From: an uncultured Roseicyclus sp.
Lineage (GTDB): Bacteria; Pseudomonadota; Alphaproteobacteria; Rhodobacterales; Rhodobacteraceae
Assembly: GCA_947494975.1 (NCBI GenBank)
Contig: CANLXA010000002.1
Span: 682,001 to 746,000, forward strand
Reading direction: 5' to 3'
Length of the DNA stretch: 64,000 nucleotides
Shown here: positions 16,670 to 25,069 of the stretch, piece after piece
How positions within the stretch are numbered: position 1 is the stretch's first letter
Layout: each line of letters opens with the position of its first letter
The notes under the pieces: generated by a model
Told to the model about the DNA's origin: nothing
What the model saw: the letters and a program-made list of their open reading frames with translations, nothing else
Database searches by the model: none
Position numbers and translations under genes: made by a program

Positions 16670-17596
16670 ATGCCGACAGATCACAAGACCACCCATGACG
16701 CGCTAGAAGATCCGCGCAACGCCGATATCCAGATTTACGTGAACGGAACGCTTTATCACCGGGATGAAGCCAAGGTGTCCGTCTATGACAGCGGCTTTAT
16801 GCTGGGGGACGGCATGTGGGAGGGGATGCGCCTTTACGATGGCGTTTGGGCCTTTTTCGACGAGCACATGGATCGGTTCTTCGACAGCTGCAAGGCGGTG
16901 AGCCTGGATATCGGAATGGACCGGGCGGGCGTCGCCGAGGCGCTGGAGATGACCCGGCAGGCCAATGGGATGGTGACGGATGTCCATTGCCGACTGATGC
17001 TGACGCGGGGCGTGAAGGTACGCCCGTTCCAGCACCCGGCCTTGAGCCGGTCCGGGCCGACGCTGGTGATTATCATGGAGCATTCCAAGCCGGTGGACCG
17101 GTTGCAATCGGCGGGCATCCGGCTGGCCACGGTACCACAAGTGCGGGGCTTGCCGATGAGCCAGGATGCAAAATACAACAGCCACTCCAAGCTGAATTGC
17201 GTGATCGCGTGCCTTCAGGCCGAACAGGCGGGCGCCGACGAGGGGCTGATGCTTGACCCCCATGGCTTCGTCAACACGACCAATGCGTGCAACTTCTTCG
17301 TTGTCCGGAAGGGCGCGGTTTGGACTTCGACCGGGGATTACTGCATGAATGGCGTGACACGGCAAAAGGTGATCGATCTGTGTCGCGCGGATGGCATCCC
17401 GATCTTCGAGAAGAACTATTCGCTTTATGAAGCGTATAGCGCGGATGAAGCGTTTTTGACCGGGACCTTCGGGGCGCAAACCCCGGTTGCGCAGATTGAC
17501 GGAAAACCCATTGGAACAGGCGATCGCCCGGTGACCGCTCGGATCCGTGAACTCTACAAGAACATGATCCGCGACCACGTGGCAGACCGAGGCTGA
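16670..17596 (+). CDS. Class IV aminotransferase (BCAT/D-amino-acid type)
   Basis: PLP-dependent class IV aminotransferase of 308 residues, in the group that includes branched-chain and D-amino-acid aminotransferases and aminodeoxychorismate lyase. Visible features are the substrate loop YDSGFMLGDGMWEGMRLYDG (about 36-55), the region AKYNSHSKLN (about 166-175) containing the probable PLP lysine, and TNACNFFVV (about 203-211) with the conserved Asn-Phe element. GAGGGA lies about 5 bases before the ATG at 16670. Substrate specificity cannot be told from these motifs. Confidence 0.86.
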   Translation: MPTDHKTTHDALEDPRNADIQIYVNGTLYHRDEAKVSVYDSGFMLGDGMWEGMRLYDGVWAFFDEHMDRFFDSCKAVSLDIGMDRAGVAEALEMTRQANGMVTDVHCRLMLTRGVKVRPFQHPALSRSGPTLVIIMEHSKPVDRLQSAGIRLATVPQVRGLPMSQDAKYNSHSKLNCVIACLQAEQAGADEGLMLDPHGFVNTTNACNFFVVRKGAVWTSTGDYCMNGVTRQKVIDLCRADGIPIFEKNYSLYEAYSADEAFLTGTFGAQTPVAQIDGKPIGTGDRPVTARIRELYKNMIRDHVADRG

Positions 17597-17603
17597 CCTG
17601 TTG

Positions 17604-18332
17604 TCATTCCGCTGGCCCATCGGCTTCGGCCCCGAGGGTCAGCGTCACCCGATCTGCCGCGAACCATGAGCGTCCGTACTCGACGGGTGTGCCCGCGCCA
17701 TCCACGTTGATGCCGATGGTCCGTAAGATCGGGCTGCCGGGCCTCACGCCCAGGAGGCCAGCCTGCGTTTTGGACGCCACCTTTGCCGTGATCTCGGTTG
17801 AGGCTCTTGTGTAATCGTTCACGTCATGGGCGGCGAAGGCTGTGGTGACAGATTGTGTGTCGCGCAGATAATCCAAAAGGTCCGGGAAGCGTCGCGCCGG
17901 AAAAACGGATTGAAAAAAGGCGAGAGACACGCCGTTGGACAGGCTGATCCCCTCGTAGACATGCACCCGCGCCGGTGGCTCCAACCGCAACGCCGTGCTT
18001 TCGCGTTCGTTCGCGGCGCGGGTTTCGAGATGCAGGATGCGTTTCTCGGGAACGTGTCCAGCGGCCAGAAGGTTCTGGTGAAATCGAACGCGACGCCCGA
18101 TCGGGTAGGAGGTTGGCGCGTGCATTACGAAGACACCCGCGCCGCGCCTAGCATGCACGATCTCCCGCTCGGCCAGGGCGGCAAGGGCCCGTCGGATCGT
18201 GTGGCGGTTCACTCCGAAGCGGTCGGACAGTTGGGCCTCGGTCGGCAGGCGATCACCGGGGGCATAATGGCCTTGGGCTATTTCGTCGGACAGAGTGTCT
18301 TGGATCGCGGTCCAGAGTGCAGCACGGCCCAT
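17604..18332 (-). CDS. phnF: GntR/HutC-family regulator, PhnF-like
   Basis: 242-residue repressor-type regulator. The N-terminal winged helix (about 5-70) has YAPGDRLPTEAQLSDRFGVNR followed by RRALAALAERE. The C-terminal UTRA domain (about 95-235) has the HutC-family ligand fold, ending with EYGRSWFAADRVTL. The PhnF assignment rests on similarity and on phnN, a DUF1045 gene and phnM lying next to it. I start at the ATG at 18332 rather than the longer frame because the winged helix then begins at residue 5. It probably controls the divergent promoter where TTGTATA direct repeats lie. Confidence 0.82.
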   Translation of the reverse strand: MGRAALWTAIQDTLSDEIAQGHYAPGDRLPTEAQLSDRFGVNRHTIRRALAALAEREIVHARRGAGVFVMHAPTSYPIGRRVRFHQNLLAAGHVPEKRILHLETRAANERESTALRLEPPARVHVYEGISLSNGVSLAFFQSVFPARRFPDLLDYLRDTQSVTTAFAAHDVNDYTRASTEITAKVASKTQAGLLGVRPGSPILRTIGINVDGAGTPVEYGRSWFAADRVTLTLGAEADGPAE

Positions 18333-18855
18333 GAGATACCCTCCTTCGCCGAATAGGGCTTGCGCCGACCGACCGGGCAACGGTACATATTTGTATAGTT
18401 GTATAAATAAATGGACAACTCCGCAAGATGTCGAAATCCGAATTACGTTGTTCACGGCAAGGGGCGGAGTGCGCCGATCTGGATGCGCCGCAGGGCCTCT
18501 TCGTGGAACGCCCGAGAAGCGACGTGTTTCGCCGCGACCCGGACCATCCGGCAGCCTACGTTTTCAACCGCCACGTCAAGCTGACCAGGTGGCAGCCGCG
18601 CGGGATCCCGCCGCACGGCTTTGATCGCCATGCGCGTATCGGCCTCCGCCATGCGGCGCTGAACGCGTCGAATGAAGCCTCGTTGAACGCGCCGTTCGAG
18701 CGGGTCGGTGACACCATCCCGGCAGCGTGGTCGAATTCAACTCCGCGCCGTCGGGCCACAGGCCGAAGGTGCATTTGATGGTGCGCAAATCCGGTGGCAC
18801 GCATTTGGAGCATATTCATGATCCGCGCTGAATGCATCTTGGCACGAGTGACCAC
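18333..18855. other. Gene-poor gap in phosphonate cluster
   Basis: This 523-base stretch lies where phnG and the other C-P lyase core genes would be expected between phnF and phnN. I find no confident gene. Two coding-like fragments with GC-rich third positions are visible on the plus strand: 18428-18778 (116 codons, best from about codon 13) and, in another frame, about 18721-18831, ending just before phnN. A 66-codon minus-strand frame (18452-18652) is also GC3-rich. None matches a family I recognise. They may be scars of a deletion, but that is inference. Confidence 0.4.
18391..18408 (+). promoter_or_regulatory. Candidate PhnF operator and -10 box
   Basis: TTGTATA occurs at 18391-18397 and 18399-18405, separated by one G, in an AT-rich patch within the phnF upstream region. 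TATAAAT (18402-18408) is a good -10 box for rightward transcription. HutC-type regulators often bind such TATA-containing repeats upstream of their own genes, so autoregulation is plausible. Confidence 0.4.
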
Positions 18856-19401
18856 ATGAAACCGGGACGGTTCATCGCGGTGGTCGGCCCGTCCGGTGCC
18901 GGCAAGGACAGCGTGATCGACGGGGTGTGTGCGGCACGGCCTGATCTGCATCGCGTGCAACGCGTCATCACCCGCGCCGCCGGATCAGGTGGTGAGCTGT
19001 TCGACGCCGTCTCGGAACAGGTCTTTGCCACCCGCGCCGCGCAGGGCGCGTTTGCGCTGCATTGGACGGCCCATGGATTGTCATACGGGATACCGACCTT
19101 GGTCCATCATGTATTGCAGCACGGGCAGGATGCTGCGGCCAATCTGTCGCGGGCGATGTTGGGCGCGGCAGCGGAGGAATTCGACAATCTGATCGTACTG
19201 CATGTAACGGCACAGCCCGAGATGCGTGCGCATCGCCTGTCCCGCCGGGGGCGTGAGACCGGCCAGGATGTCAATCGCCGTCTGGCCCGGCCTGACCCCG
19301 AAATGCCGGGGAGTCTGACCACGTTGACTATCGACAATTCCGGCGCTCTCGAGGACAGCGTCGCGGCCGCCCTGGCCGCGCTTTATCCGGACAGGGCGTA
19401 G
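18856..19401 (+). CDS. phnN: Ribose 1,5-bisphosphokinase
   Basis: PhnN, 181 residues, converts ribose 1,5-bisphosphate to PRPP in phosphonate catabolism. The Walker A loop is GPSGAGKDS (about 9-17), and a guanylate-kinase-like layout follows: RVITRAA near 38, LHWTAHGLSYGIP near 70 and SRRGRE near 132. The start at 18856 puts the nucleotide-binding strand (GRFIAVVG) at the N terminus; an in-frame ATG at 18832 is possible. It is convergent with, and overlaps by 19 bases, the DUF1045 gene. The C-P lyase core that would feed this pathway is not in the window. Confidence 0.88.
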   Translation: MKPGRFIAVVGPSGAGKDSVIDGVCAARPDLHRVQRVITRAAGSGGELFDAVSEQVFATRAAQGAFALHWTAHGLSYGIPTLVHHVLQHGQDAAANLSRAMLGAAAEEFDNLIVLHVTAQPEMRAHRLSRRGRETGQDVNRRLARPDPEMPGSLTTLTIDNSGALEDSVAAALAALYPDRA

Positions 19402-20063
19402 CGATGCACGAGGTGAAACGCCCCATCCACGGCCTCCCCCATCAAGGCGAGACTATCGATCACGAAGGGTTCGGGCAGGATCGGCGCGAAATGCGCCGCC
19501 AATGCGGTGCGGACTGCGTCGGCGTTGTCGGTGCGGCCCGTCAGCGTCATATGAAAGCGGAATTCCTCCATCATATAGGGGTAGCCCCAGGCTTGCAACA
19601 TCTTGTCCTGCCGATCGGTCAGGCCGGCCTTGCGGCGGCGGGCCAGGTCCGCATCGGAGGCTGGTGCGCGAAACCCGTCGAGGGTGGCGACCGCGGCACC
19701 CGCCAGATCCGCCAATGCGTCCGACCGCTCGGATGGGGTCAGGGCCACGAAGGTGCTCATCCGACAGACCTCCAATGCCGGGATAATGACGGGTGCGCGG
19801 CCAGCGCAGAAGGCGCGCGCGGCTCCATCGAGCGCCGGGAACGTCGCGCCCGGGGCGAGGTGAAACGGCGGTTTGATCGTGCCGTGGAAGCCGTACTTGC
19901 CAGGTGTGGCGGTCAGGGCTTCGGGGGGCTCGGGCAGGTTGGCTACAAGGGGATGGGTAACCGAGACTCCCGCGACGCTGTCCCATCCAAGCCAAGCCGA
20001 GGCCGCGTCGAAGAACGGGCCTTCGGGCACCACGTAGAGGCCATATCGTTTGAATTCATCCAT
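19383..20063 (-). CDS. DUF1045 phosphonate-cluster 2H phosphoesterase
   Basis: 226-residue DUF1045 protein, a family found in phosphonate operons. Two histidine motifs of the 2H phosphoesterase superfamily are visible: HGTIKPP near residue 61 and HMTLTG near 178, each a hydrophobic-His-x-Thr element. Superfamily members hydrolyse cyclic phosphodiesters. I infer a role like that of PhnP on ribosyl cyclic phosphate, which the phn pathway needs and for which no phnP is visible here. It lies opposite phnN and phnM and its start codon overlaps the phnM region head to head. Confidence 0.83.
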   Translation of the reverse strand: MDEFKRYGLYVVPEGPFFDAASAWLGWDSVAGVSVTHPLVANLPEPPEALTATPGKYGFHGTIKPPFHLAPGATFPALDGAARAFCAGRAPVIIPALEVCRMSTFVALTPSERSDALADLAGAAVATLDGFRAPASDADLARRRKAGLTDRQDKMLQAWGYPYMMEEFRFHMTLTGRTDNADAVRTALAAHFAPILPEPFVIDSLALMGEAVDGAFHLVHRYALSG

Positions 20064-20076
20064 GTCCGAGGTTCCG

Positions 20077-21243
20077 ATGCCTGAAGATGCCGCCGTGATG
20101 CCCCAGCCGATCACACTTGCCAATGCCCGACTGATCCTGCCCGAAGGTGAGATGCGGGGTCGGATCACGATGGCGGGCGACCGGATCGTTGATATTGCCG
20201 AAGATGCGTCTGTTCCCATGGGCGCGGTGGATTGCGTGGGTGACATCGTGGCGCCGGGTCTGGTGGAGCTGCACACCGACAATCTGGAGCGGCATATACG
20301 CCCGCGTCCGGCGGTTCACTGGCCCCATGCCGCCGCGCTGATCGCCCATGACGCCGAGCTTGCCTCTTGCGGGATCACGACCGTTTTCGACGCGATCCGC
20401 GTCGGCTCTGTCGAAGGGAAGGGAAGCGTCGGTTGGGTACGCTATGCCCGTGATCTGGCCGATGAGGTCCTGGCGATCCGGGCGCGCGGTGCCCTGAAGA
20501 TCAGCCACCACCTGCATCTGCGGGCCGAGATCTGCTCACATTCCTTGATCGACGAACTGGCGCAGTTTGGGGAAGAGGACCGCGTTGGGATCGTCTCGTT
20601 GATGGATCATACGCCCGGGCAGCGGCAATTTGCGGATATCGGACAATACGAGATCTACATGAAGGGCAAACACGGCCTGAGCCACCAGAGCTTCGAAGAG
20701 CATGTGGCGACCCGGCAGGCCCTTGGAGCGAAGGTGCGTGATGTCCATGAGGCTGCGGCGGTTGCTGCCGCGGCACGGTTCGGCGCGGTTCTGGCCAGCC
20801 ATGATGACACGACACCCGATCATGTGGCGCGTTCGGCCGGGTACGGGATCGCGCTTGCGGAATTTCCGACGACCCGCGCGGCGGCCGAGGCGTGCAGATC
20901 CCTCGGCATCGCCGTCATGATGGGAGCGCCAAATCTGATCCGCGGCGCGTCCCATTCCGGGAATGTCGCGGCCGAAGATCTGGCGCGGGCAGGGCTTCTA
21001 GATATCCTGTCGTCGGATTACGTACCCTCCGCGCTGCTTTACGGCGCGGTGCATCTTGGGGAGATATGGGGAGACATGGTGCGGGCGATGGCAACCGTCA
21101 CATCCAGGCCCGCCCGCGCCGCAGGCCTGACAGATCGGGGTGTGTTGGCCCTTGGCAAGCGCGCCGACCTGATCCGGTTCAGGCCGATGAACACAGTTCC
21201 GGTTCTGCAAGCCGTGTGGTGCGCCGGGACGCGCGTGGCCTAG
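20077..21243 (+). CDS. phnM: RPnTP diphosphatase PhnM
   Basis: Metal-dependent amidohydrolase-superfamily enzyme of about 388 residues that removes pyrophosphate from ribose-1-phosphonate triphosphate. The metal-binding signature is LVELHTDNLERH (His-x-Asp, near residue 62). Further ligands are likely in LKISHHLHLRAE, SLMDHTPGQ and LSSDYVP. Possible starts are the ATGs at 20062, 20077 and 20098. I prefer 20077, but 20062 would overlap the opposite-strand DUF1045 start codon directly. No promoter-sized gap separates these divergent genes, so its transcript must start inside DUF1045 or upstream. Confidence 0.87.
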   Translation: MPEDAAVMPQPITLANARLILPEGEMRGRITMAGDRIVDIAEDASVPMGAVDCVGDIVAPGLVELHTDNLERHIRPRPAVHWPHAAALIAHDAELASCGITTVFDAIRVGSVEGKGSVGWVRYARDLADEVLAIRARGALKISHHLHLRAEICSHSLIDELAQFGEEDRVGIVSLMDHTPGQRQFADIGQYEIYMKGKHGLSHQSFEEHVATRQALGAKVRDVHEAAAVAAAARFGAVLASHDDTTPDHVARSAGYGIALAEFPTTRAAAEACRSLGIAVMMGAPNLIRGASHSGNVAAEDLARAGLLDILSSDYVPSALLYGAVHLGEIWGDMVRAMATVTSRPARAAGLTDRGVLALGKRADLIRFRPMNTVPVLQAVWCAGTRVA

Positions 21244-21570
21244 GCGCAAACGTGAAGGTTGGTGGTCTCCCTCCTCCGATGCAAACGTGCAGGTTTTCTT
21301 GCCGTTCAACTGTTGACCGCTTCCCGTCTGAGCGGCGGATGCTCGTGGCGTCGTGAAAGATGACGGCCTTCAGCCGCCAGTGTTCGCCGCATCGGAGGCA
21401 ATGCCCTATCCGCCACCATCTTGAGCAGGCCCTGGGGTCGTTCCACAGCTGCGCCGGGGCCGATGCGCCACGTTGGCAGCCATCGGCACCACCCGCCGCG
21501 ACGGCACCGCGTTGCCCAACCAGTGTCGGTTCGGCCAAAGTGCAGTTTTTGAATGTAAATCGGGAACAAA
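21244..21570. other. Intergenic stretch with short direct repeat
   Basis: No convincing gene is seen between phnM and tRNA-Glu; open frames here have shadow-like composition. Two near-identical 15-mers, GCAAACGTGAAGGTT (21246-21260) and GCAAACGTGCAGGTT (21281-21295), differ at one base and lie 35 bases apart. Their role is unknown; they might be a regulator site or a chance duplication. Confidence 0.35.
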
Positions 21571-21645
21571 TGGCAGCCCGTAGGGGAATCGAACCCCTCT
21601 TTCCAGGTTGAAAACCTGGCGTCCTAACCGATAGACGAACGGGCC
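21571..21645 (-). tRNA. tRNA-Glu (anticodon UUC)
   Basis: On the minus strand the 75-base gene folds as a normal tRNA. The acceptor stem starts GGCCCGT and pairs with ACGGGCT (one G-U closing pair). The D-arm contains GGTTAGGA, the anticodon arm is CCAGG-TTTTCAA-CCTGG with TTC in the anticodon position, and the T-arm is AGGGG-TTCGATT-CCCCT. CCA is encoded at the 3' end (21571-21573). Placed between phnM and recJ. Confidence 0.97.
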
Positions 21646-21714
21646 GCGCTTGGCGGTGAGGGGTGTCTAAGAAAACCGGCGCGATGGTTCAAGCGGATTC
21701 TTTCGGAAAATGAG

Positions 21715-23454
21715 CTACTCGGCCCAGGCGGCATCGTCGAGGCGCAGCTGGACACGCGCGTGACCTTGCCAGTGATTCAGCTCGATCTTGCCCGCGACGT
21801 GGACGGGGCGGCCATTATGGGATTGCAGCGCATCGAGCCCGAGGCGTACGGCGTCAAAGCATATCGCATCCAGGCTCACCGGTCCGCCATCGCTCAGCGT
21901 CAGTTTCAGGTGGCCATCGCCGACCGGACGGGTGTGGCGTATCCGCATTGCGGGAAGGGCAAAGCGGGGTGCGGGCGCGCCAGCTCCATAGGGTCCGGCG
22001 GCCTCTATCTTTTCGATCAGCTCCGGCGTCGCGGCCTCGGGCATCAGGGTACCGTCGAGGCGCAGATCGGCCGGTCCGCCTTCGCCCGCGCCCTGTTTGG
22101 CCAGCAGATCCGACAGGCGCGCCATGGCGGGTTCCAGTTGCGCGCGCGACAGCGACAGACCGGCGGCCATCTTGTGCCCGCCACCCTTCTGGATCAGGCC
22201 CTCTGCGGCGAGTTTCTGGATCGACGCGCCAAGATCCACCCCGGCGACGGAGCGACCGGAGCCTTTGCCGTCATCCCCGTCAAAGCCGATCACGATGGCA
22301 GGGCGGCGGGCGTGATCCTTGAGGCGGGAGGCGACGATGCCGACGACGCCGGGATGCCAGCCATCTTCGGCGGCCCAGATCAGAGGCGCATCAAGCCCGC
22401 GGGCATCCGCCTGGGCGAGGGCGGCTTCGCGCACCCGCTGTTCGATGTCGCGTCGATCGGTGTTGAGGTTGTCGAGTTTTTCGGCCAGAGCCTGCGCCTC
22501 CGCAGGGTCGTCGGTGCTCAGGCACCGCGCGCCCAGGTCCGCGGCCCCGATCCGCCCGCCCGCATTGACGCGCGGGCCCAAGACATAGCCGAGATGATAG
22601 GAGGTCGGTGCCCGGTCGAGCCTACCGACGTCAGCCAACGCCACAAGGCCGGGCCGCTGGCGGCGCGCCATGACAGCAAGGCCCTGACGAACAAGGGCGC
22701 GGTTCACGCCGATAAGTGGCGCCACATCGGCGACCGTGGCTAGCGCCACCAGATCCAGCAGCGCCATCAGATCCGGGCCTTTTACCCCAGCCGCGCGCAG
22801 GCGGCGATTGGCATCCACCAGAACAAGGAACACAACGCCAGCGGCGCAGAGATGGCCGAGGTCCCCCGGCTCATCCTGTCGGTTCGGGTTCACGACGGCT
22901 ACGCAATCGGGCAGGTCGGCAGCGGCCAAATGGTGATCGAGTACGATCACGTCAGCCGCTCCGGCGGCGGCAATCGGGCCGTGGGACAACGTTCCGCAAT
23001 CCACGCAAATGATGAGATCATGTTCGGCCGCCAAAGCCGCCATGGCCTCATCATTCGGGCCGTAGCCTTCGTCGATCCGGTCGGGCACATAGAGCGTCGC
23101 CTGCCGGCCCAAGTCGCGCAGCCACCAGATCAGCAATGCGGCCGACGAGCCCCCATCAACGTCATAATCCGCGAAGATCGCGATGCGTTCGCCGGTTCGG
23201 GCGGCAACCACGATCCGTTCGGCAGCGGGCTCCATATCCTTCAGACGCATCGGGTCGGGCAGCAGATCGCGCAGGGCGGGGGCAAGGAACCCAGCGGCGT
23301 CTTCAGGGGCCACGCCGCGACGGGCCAGGATGGCGGCCACGGCAGGCTCGAGGCCCGCCCGCTGCATCAGCGCCTCGGATTGCCGCGAGACATCATCGGA
23401 CGGTCCGACCCAGCGCCGCCCGGTCAGGGAGGTATCGACGCCCAGAAAGCTCAT
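21715..23454 (-). CDS. recJ: Single-strand-specific exonuclease RecJ
   Basis: RecJ, 579 residues, the 5'-3' ssDNA exonuclease of recombination and mismatch repair. The DHH phosphoesterase motifs are present: FADYDVDG (near 94-101), LIICVDCGT (near 147) and VLDHHLAA (near 171). DHHA1 features follow, including GYVLGPRVNAGGR near 290 and GGHKMAAG near 424. Length is normal for the family. The ATG at 23454 overlaps the TGA of the upstream isochorismatase-like gene, so it is probably translated from a longer message that may include glpX and hom. Confidence 0.95.
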   Translation of the reverse strand: MSFLGVDTSLTGRRWVGPSDDVSRQSEALMQRAGLEPAVAAILARRGVAPEDAAGFLAPALRDLLPDPMRLKDMEPAAERIVVAARTGERIAIFADYDVDGGSSAALLIWWLRDLGRQATLYVPDRIDEGYGPNDEAMAALAAEHDLIICVDCGTLSHGPIAAAGAADVIVLDHHLAAADLPDCVAVVNPNRQDEPGDLGHLCAAGVVFLVLVDANRRLRAAGVKGPDLMALLDLVALATVADVAPLIGVNRALVRQGLAVMARRQRPGLVALADVGRLDRAPTSYHLGYVLGPRVNAGGRIGAADLGARCLSTDDPAEAQALAEKLDNLNTDRRDIEQRVREAALAQADARGLDAPLIWAAEDGWHPGVVGIVASRLKDHARRPAIVIGFDGDDGKGSGRSVAGVDLGASIQKLAAEGLIQKGGGHKMAAGLSLSRAQLEPAMARLSDLLAKQGAGEGGPADLRLDGTLMPEAATPELIEKIEAAGPYGAGAPAPRFALPAMRIRHTRPVGDGHLKLTLSDGGPVSLDAICFDAVRLGLDALQSHNGRPVHVAGKIELNHWQGHARVQLRLDDAAWAE

Positions 23455-24011
23455 GGCCCCTCGTTCAGGATGGCGTTGGTGCTCATCGCGCGGGCAAATT
23501 CACCGTGGAGGTGGTTGATCGCCGTCTCGTGGATGGCCTGAGGGTTCATCGGGGCCACGTTCTGGGCCCAGTCGGTCTGCACGTTGGAGGTAAAGGCCGC
23601 GCAGGCATCATGGGCAAGACGGACGTTGAACCCCAAATTCGCAGCCATGCGGGTGGTGGTGGAGACGCAATGGGGCGTGGTCAGCCCACAGATCACCAGA
23701 TCGCCGACGCTGGAATGGGTCAGGTGATGTTCCAGCTCGGTGCCGATGAAGGCGGAATTGACCGATTTCTCGAAAATCGGCTCCCCGTCCCGCGGCGCAA
23801 CCTCGGGTTTGAAACGCGTGCCTTCGCCGGGGCCAAGTGGGCTGCCGGGCTCCACCGAAACATGCCGGATGTGGCAAATCGGGGCGGCAAATCCGCGCCA
23901 GGCGGCCAAGAGGCGGGCGGCGTTGCCTTCTGCGTCCGGATTGCTGCGGGCGCCCCAAACCGGATCGTCGAAGCCTTGCTGGATATCGATCAGGATCAGC
24001 GCGGAGGTCAT
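23451..24011 (-). CDS. Isochorismatase-like cysteine hydrolase
   Basis: 186-residue cysteine hydrolase of the isochorismatase superfamily. The catalytic set is visible as Asp9 (LILIDIQ), Lys82 (FEKSVNSAF) and Cys115 (GLTTPHCVSTT), with the cis-peptide GLTT element before the cysteine. Characterised relatives include nicotinamidases and N-carbamoyl hydrolases; the substrate here is unknown. TGA overlaps the recJ ATG. The gap to glpX is only 1 base, so it appears inserted between two housekeeping genes in one operon. Confidence 0.86.
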   Translation of the reverse strand: MTSALILIDIQQGFDDPVWGARSNPDAEGNAARLLAAWRGFAAPICHIRHVSVEPGSPLGPGEGTRFKPEVAPRDGEPIFEKSVNSAFIGTELEHHLTHSSVGDLVICGLTTPHCVSTTTRMAANLGFNVRLAHDACAAFTSNVQTDWAQNVAPMNPQAIHETAINHLHGEFARAMSTNAILNEGP

Positions 24012-24012
24012 A

Positions 24013-24975
24013 TCAACTGCGCGGGTTGCGGTAGCTCATCCGCCGCACGGAGCCCGTCTTGGAGCGCATCAGGATCGTTTCGGTCGTCAGGTGGGTAGGC
24101 TCGCGGCGGATGCCGGGCAGGATGGAGCCATCCGTGACGCCAGTTGCGGCGAAGATGACATCGGCCGTTACCATGTCATCGCGGGAATAGATCCGGTCCA
24201 GATCCTCGATACCCGCCTTCGCGGCCCGGCCTTTTTCATCATCGTTGCGGAAGGTCAGGCGGCCCCACATCTGCCCACCCATGCACTTCAGCGCGGCGGC
24301 GGCCAGAACCCCTTCGGGCGCGCCACCTAGCCCCATATACATGTCGATGCCGGTTTTCTCGGACTCCGCGCAATGGATCACGCCAGCCACGTCGCCATCG
24401 GTGATCAGTCGGATCGCAGCCCCGGTTTTGCGCAATTCCGCGATCATATCCTCATGGCGCGGACGGTCGAGCACACAGACGGTGATATCGGACGGTGTGC
24501 ATTGCTTGGCGGCCGCCAGAAGGCGGACACGTTCCCCCGGTGTCTGATCCAGCGAGACGATGCCGTCGGGATATCCCGGCCCGATTGCGAGTTTTTCCAT
24601 GTAAACGTCGGGTGCATGCAACATCGACCCGCGCGGGCCCATGGCAATCACGGTCAGCGCGTTGGGCATGTCCTTGGCGGTCAGCGTGGTGCCTTCCAGC
24701 GGATCCAGCGCGATGTCGACGTCGGGGCCCGCGCCGCTGCCGACCTCTTCGCCGATATAAAGCATCGGCGCTTCGTCCCGTTCGCCTTCACCGATCACCA
24801 CGACGCCTTTGATATCAAGGCGGTTGAGCTGTTCGCGCATGGCGTTCACGGCGGCCTGGTCGGCGGCCTTCTCATCGCCACGCCCGATCCAGAGCGCAGA
24901 CGCAATCGCTGCCGCCTCGGACACACGGGCCAGCCCCAGCGAAAGCAAGCGGTCGTTGAAATCGGTCTTGGCCAT
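24013..24975 (-). CDS. glpX: Class II fructose-1,6-bisphosphatase
   Basis: GlpX, 320 residues, acting in gluconeogenesis and (in some relatives) the Calvin cycle. The lithium-sensitive phosphatase signatures are visible: VIGEGERDEAPML near 57-69 and DIALDPLEGTTLTAKD near 85-100, which carry metal ligands, and the glycine-rich GLGGAPEG near 212. I start at ATG 24975, which gives the normal family N terminus (MAKTDFNDR) and leaves 94 bases to the PhoD-like gene. The frame upstream of this ATG is open but not family-like. Confidence 0.93.
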   Translation of the reverse strand: MAKTDFNDRLLSLGLARVSEAAAIASALWIGRGDEKAADQAAVNAMREQLNRLDIKGVVVIGEGERDEAPMLYIGEEVGSGAGPDVDIALDPLEGTTLTAKDMPNALTVIAMGPRGSMLHAPDVYMEKLAIGPGYPDGIVSLDQTPGERVRLLAAAKQCTPSDITVCVLDRPRHEDMIAELRKTGAAIRLITDGDVAGVIHCAESEKTGIDMYMGLGGAPEGVLAAAALKCMGGQMWGRLTFRNDDEKGRAAKAGIEDLDRIYSRDDMVTADVIFAATGVTDGSILPGIRREPTHLTTETILMRSKTGSVRRMSYRNPRS

Positions 24976-25069
24976 GAAGTGTCCCTGCGTTTTCCGGTGT
25001 TTGGTGACCTTTGCCTTAGCGGCCACGGCAAGGGGCGGCAAGCCTGTGGGCGCTAACACCTCAGTCTGG

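Noticed and set aside
18452-18652. 66-codon minus-strand frame in the phosphonate-cluster gap
   Set aside because: GC3 is high but so are overlapping plus-strand frames; there is no ribosome-binding site and no family match, so it is mentioned only in the gap description.
21306-21569. Possible insertion-sequence fragment next to tRNA-Glu
   Set aside because: Open frames here have no transposase motif, and no terminal inverted repeats or target duplication are visible.
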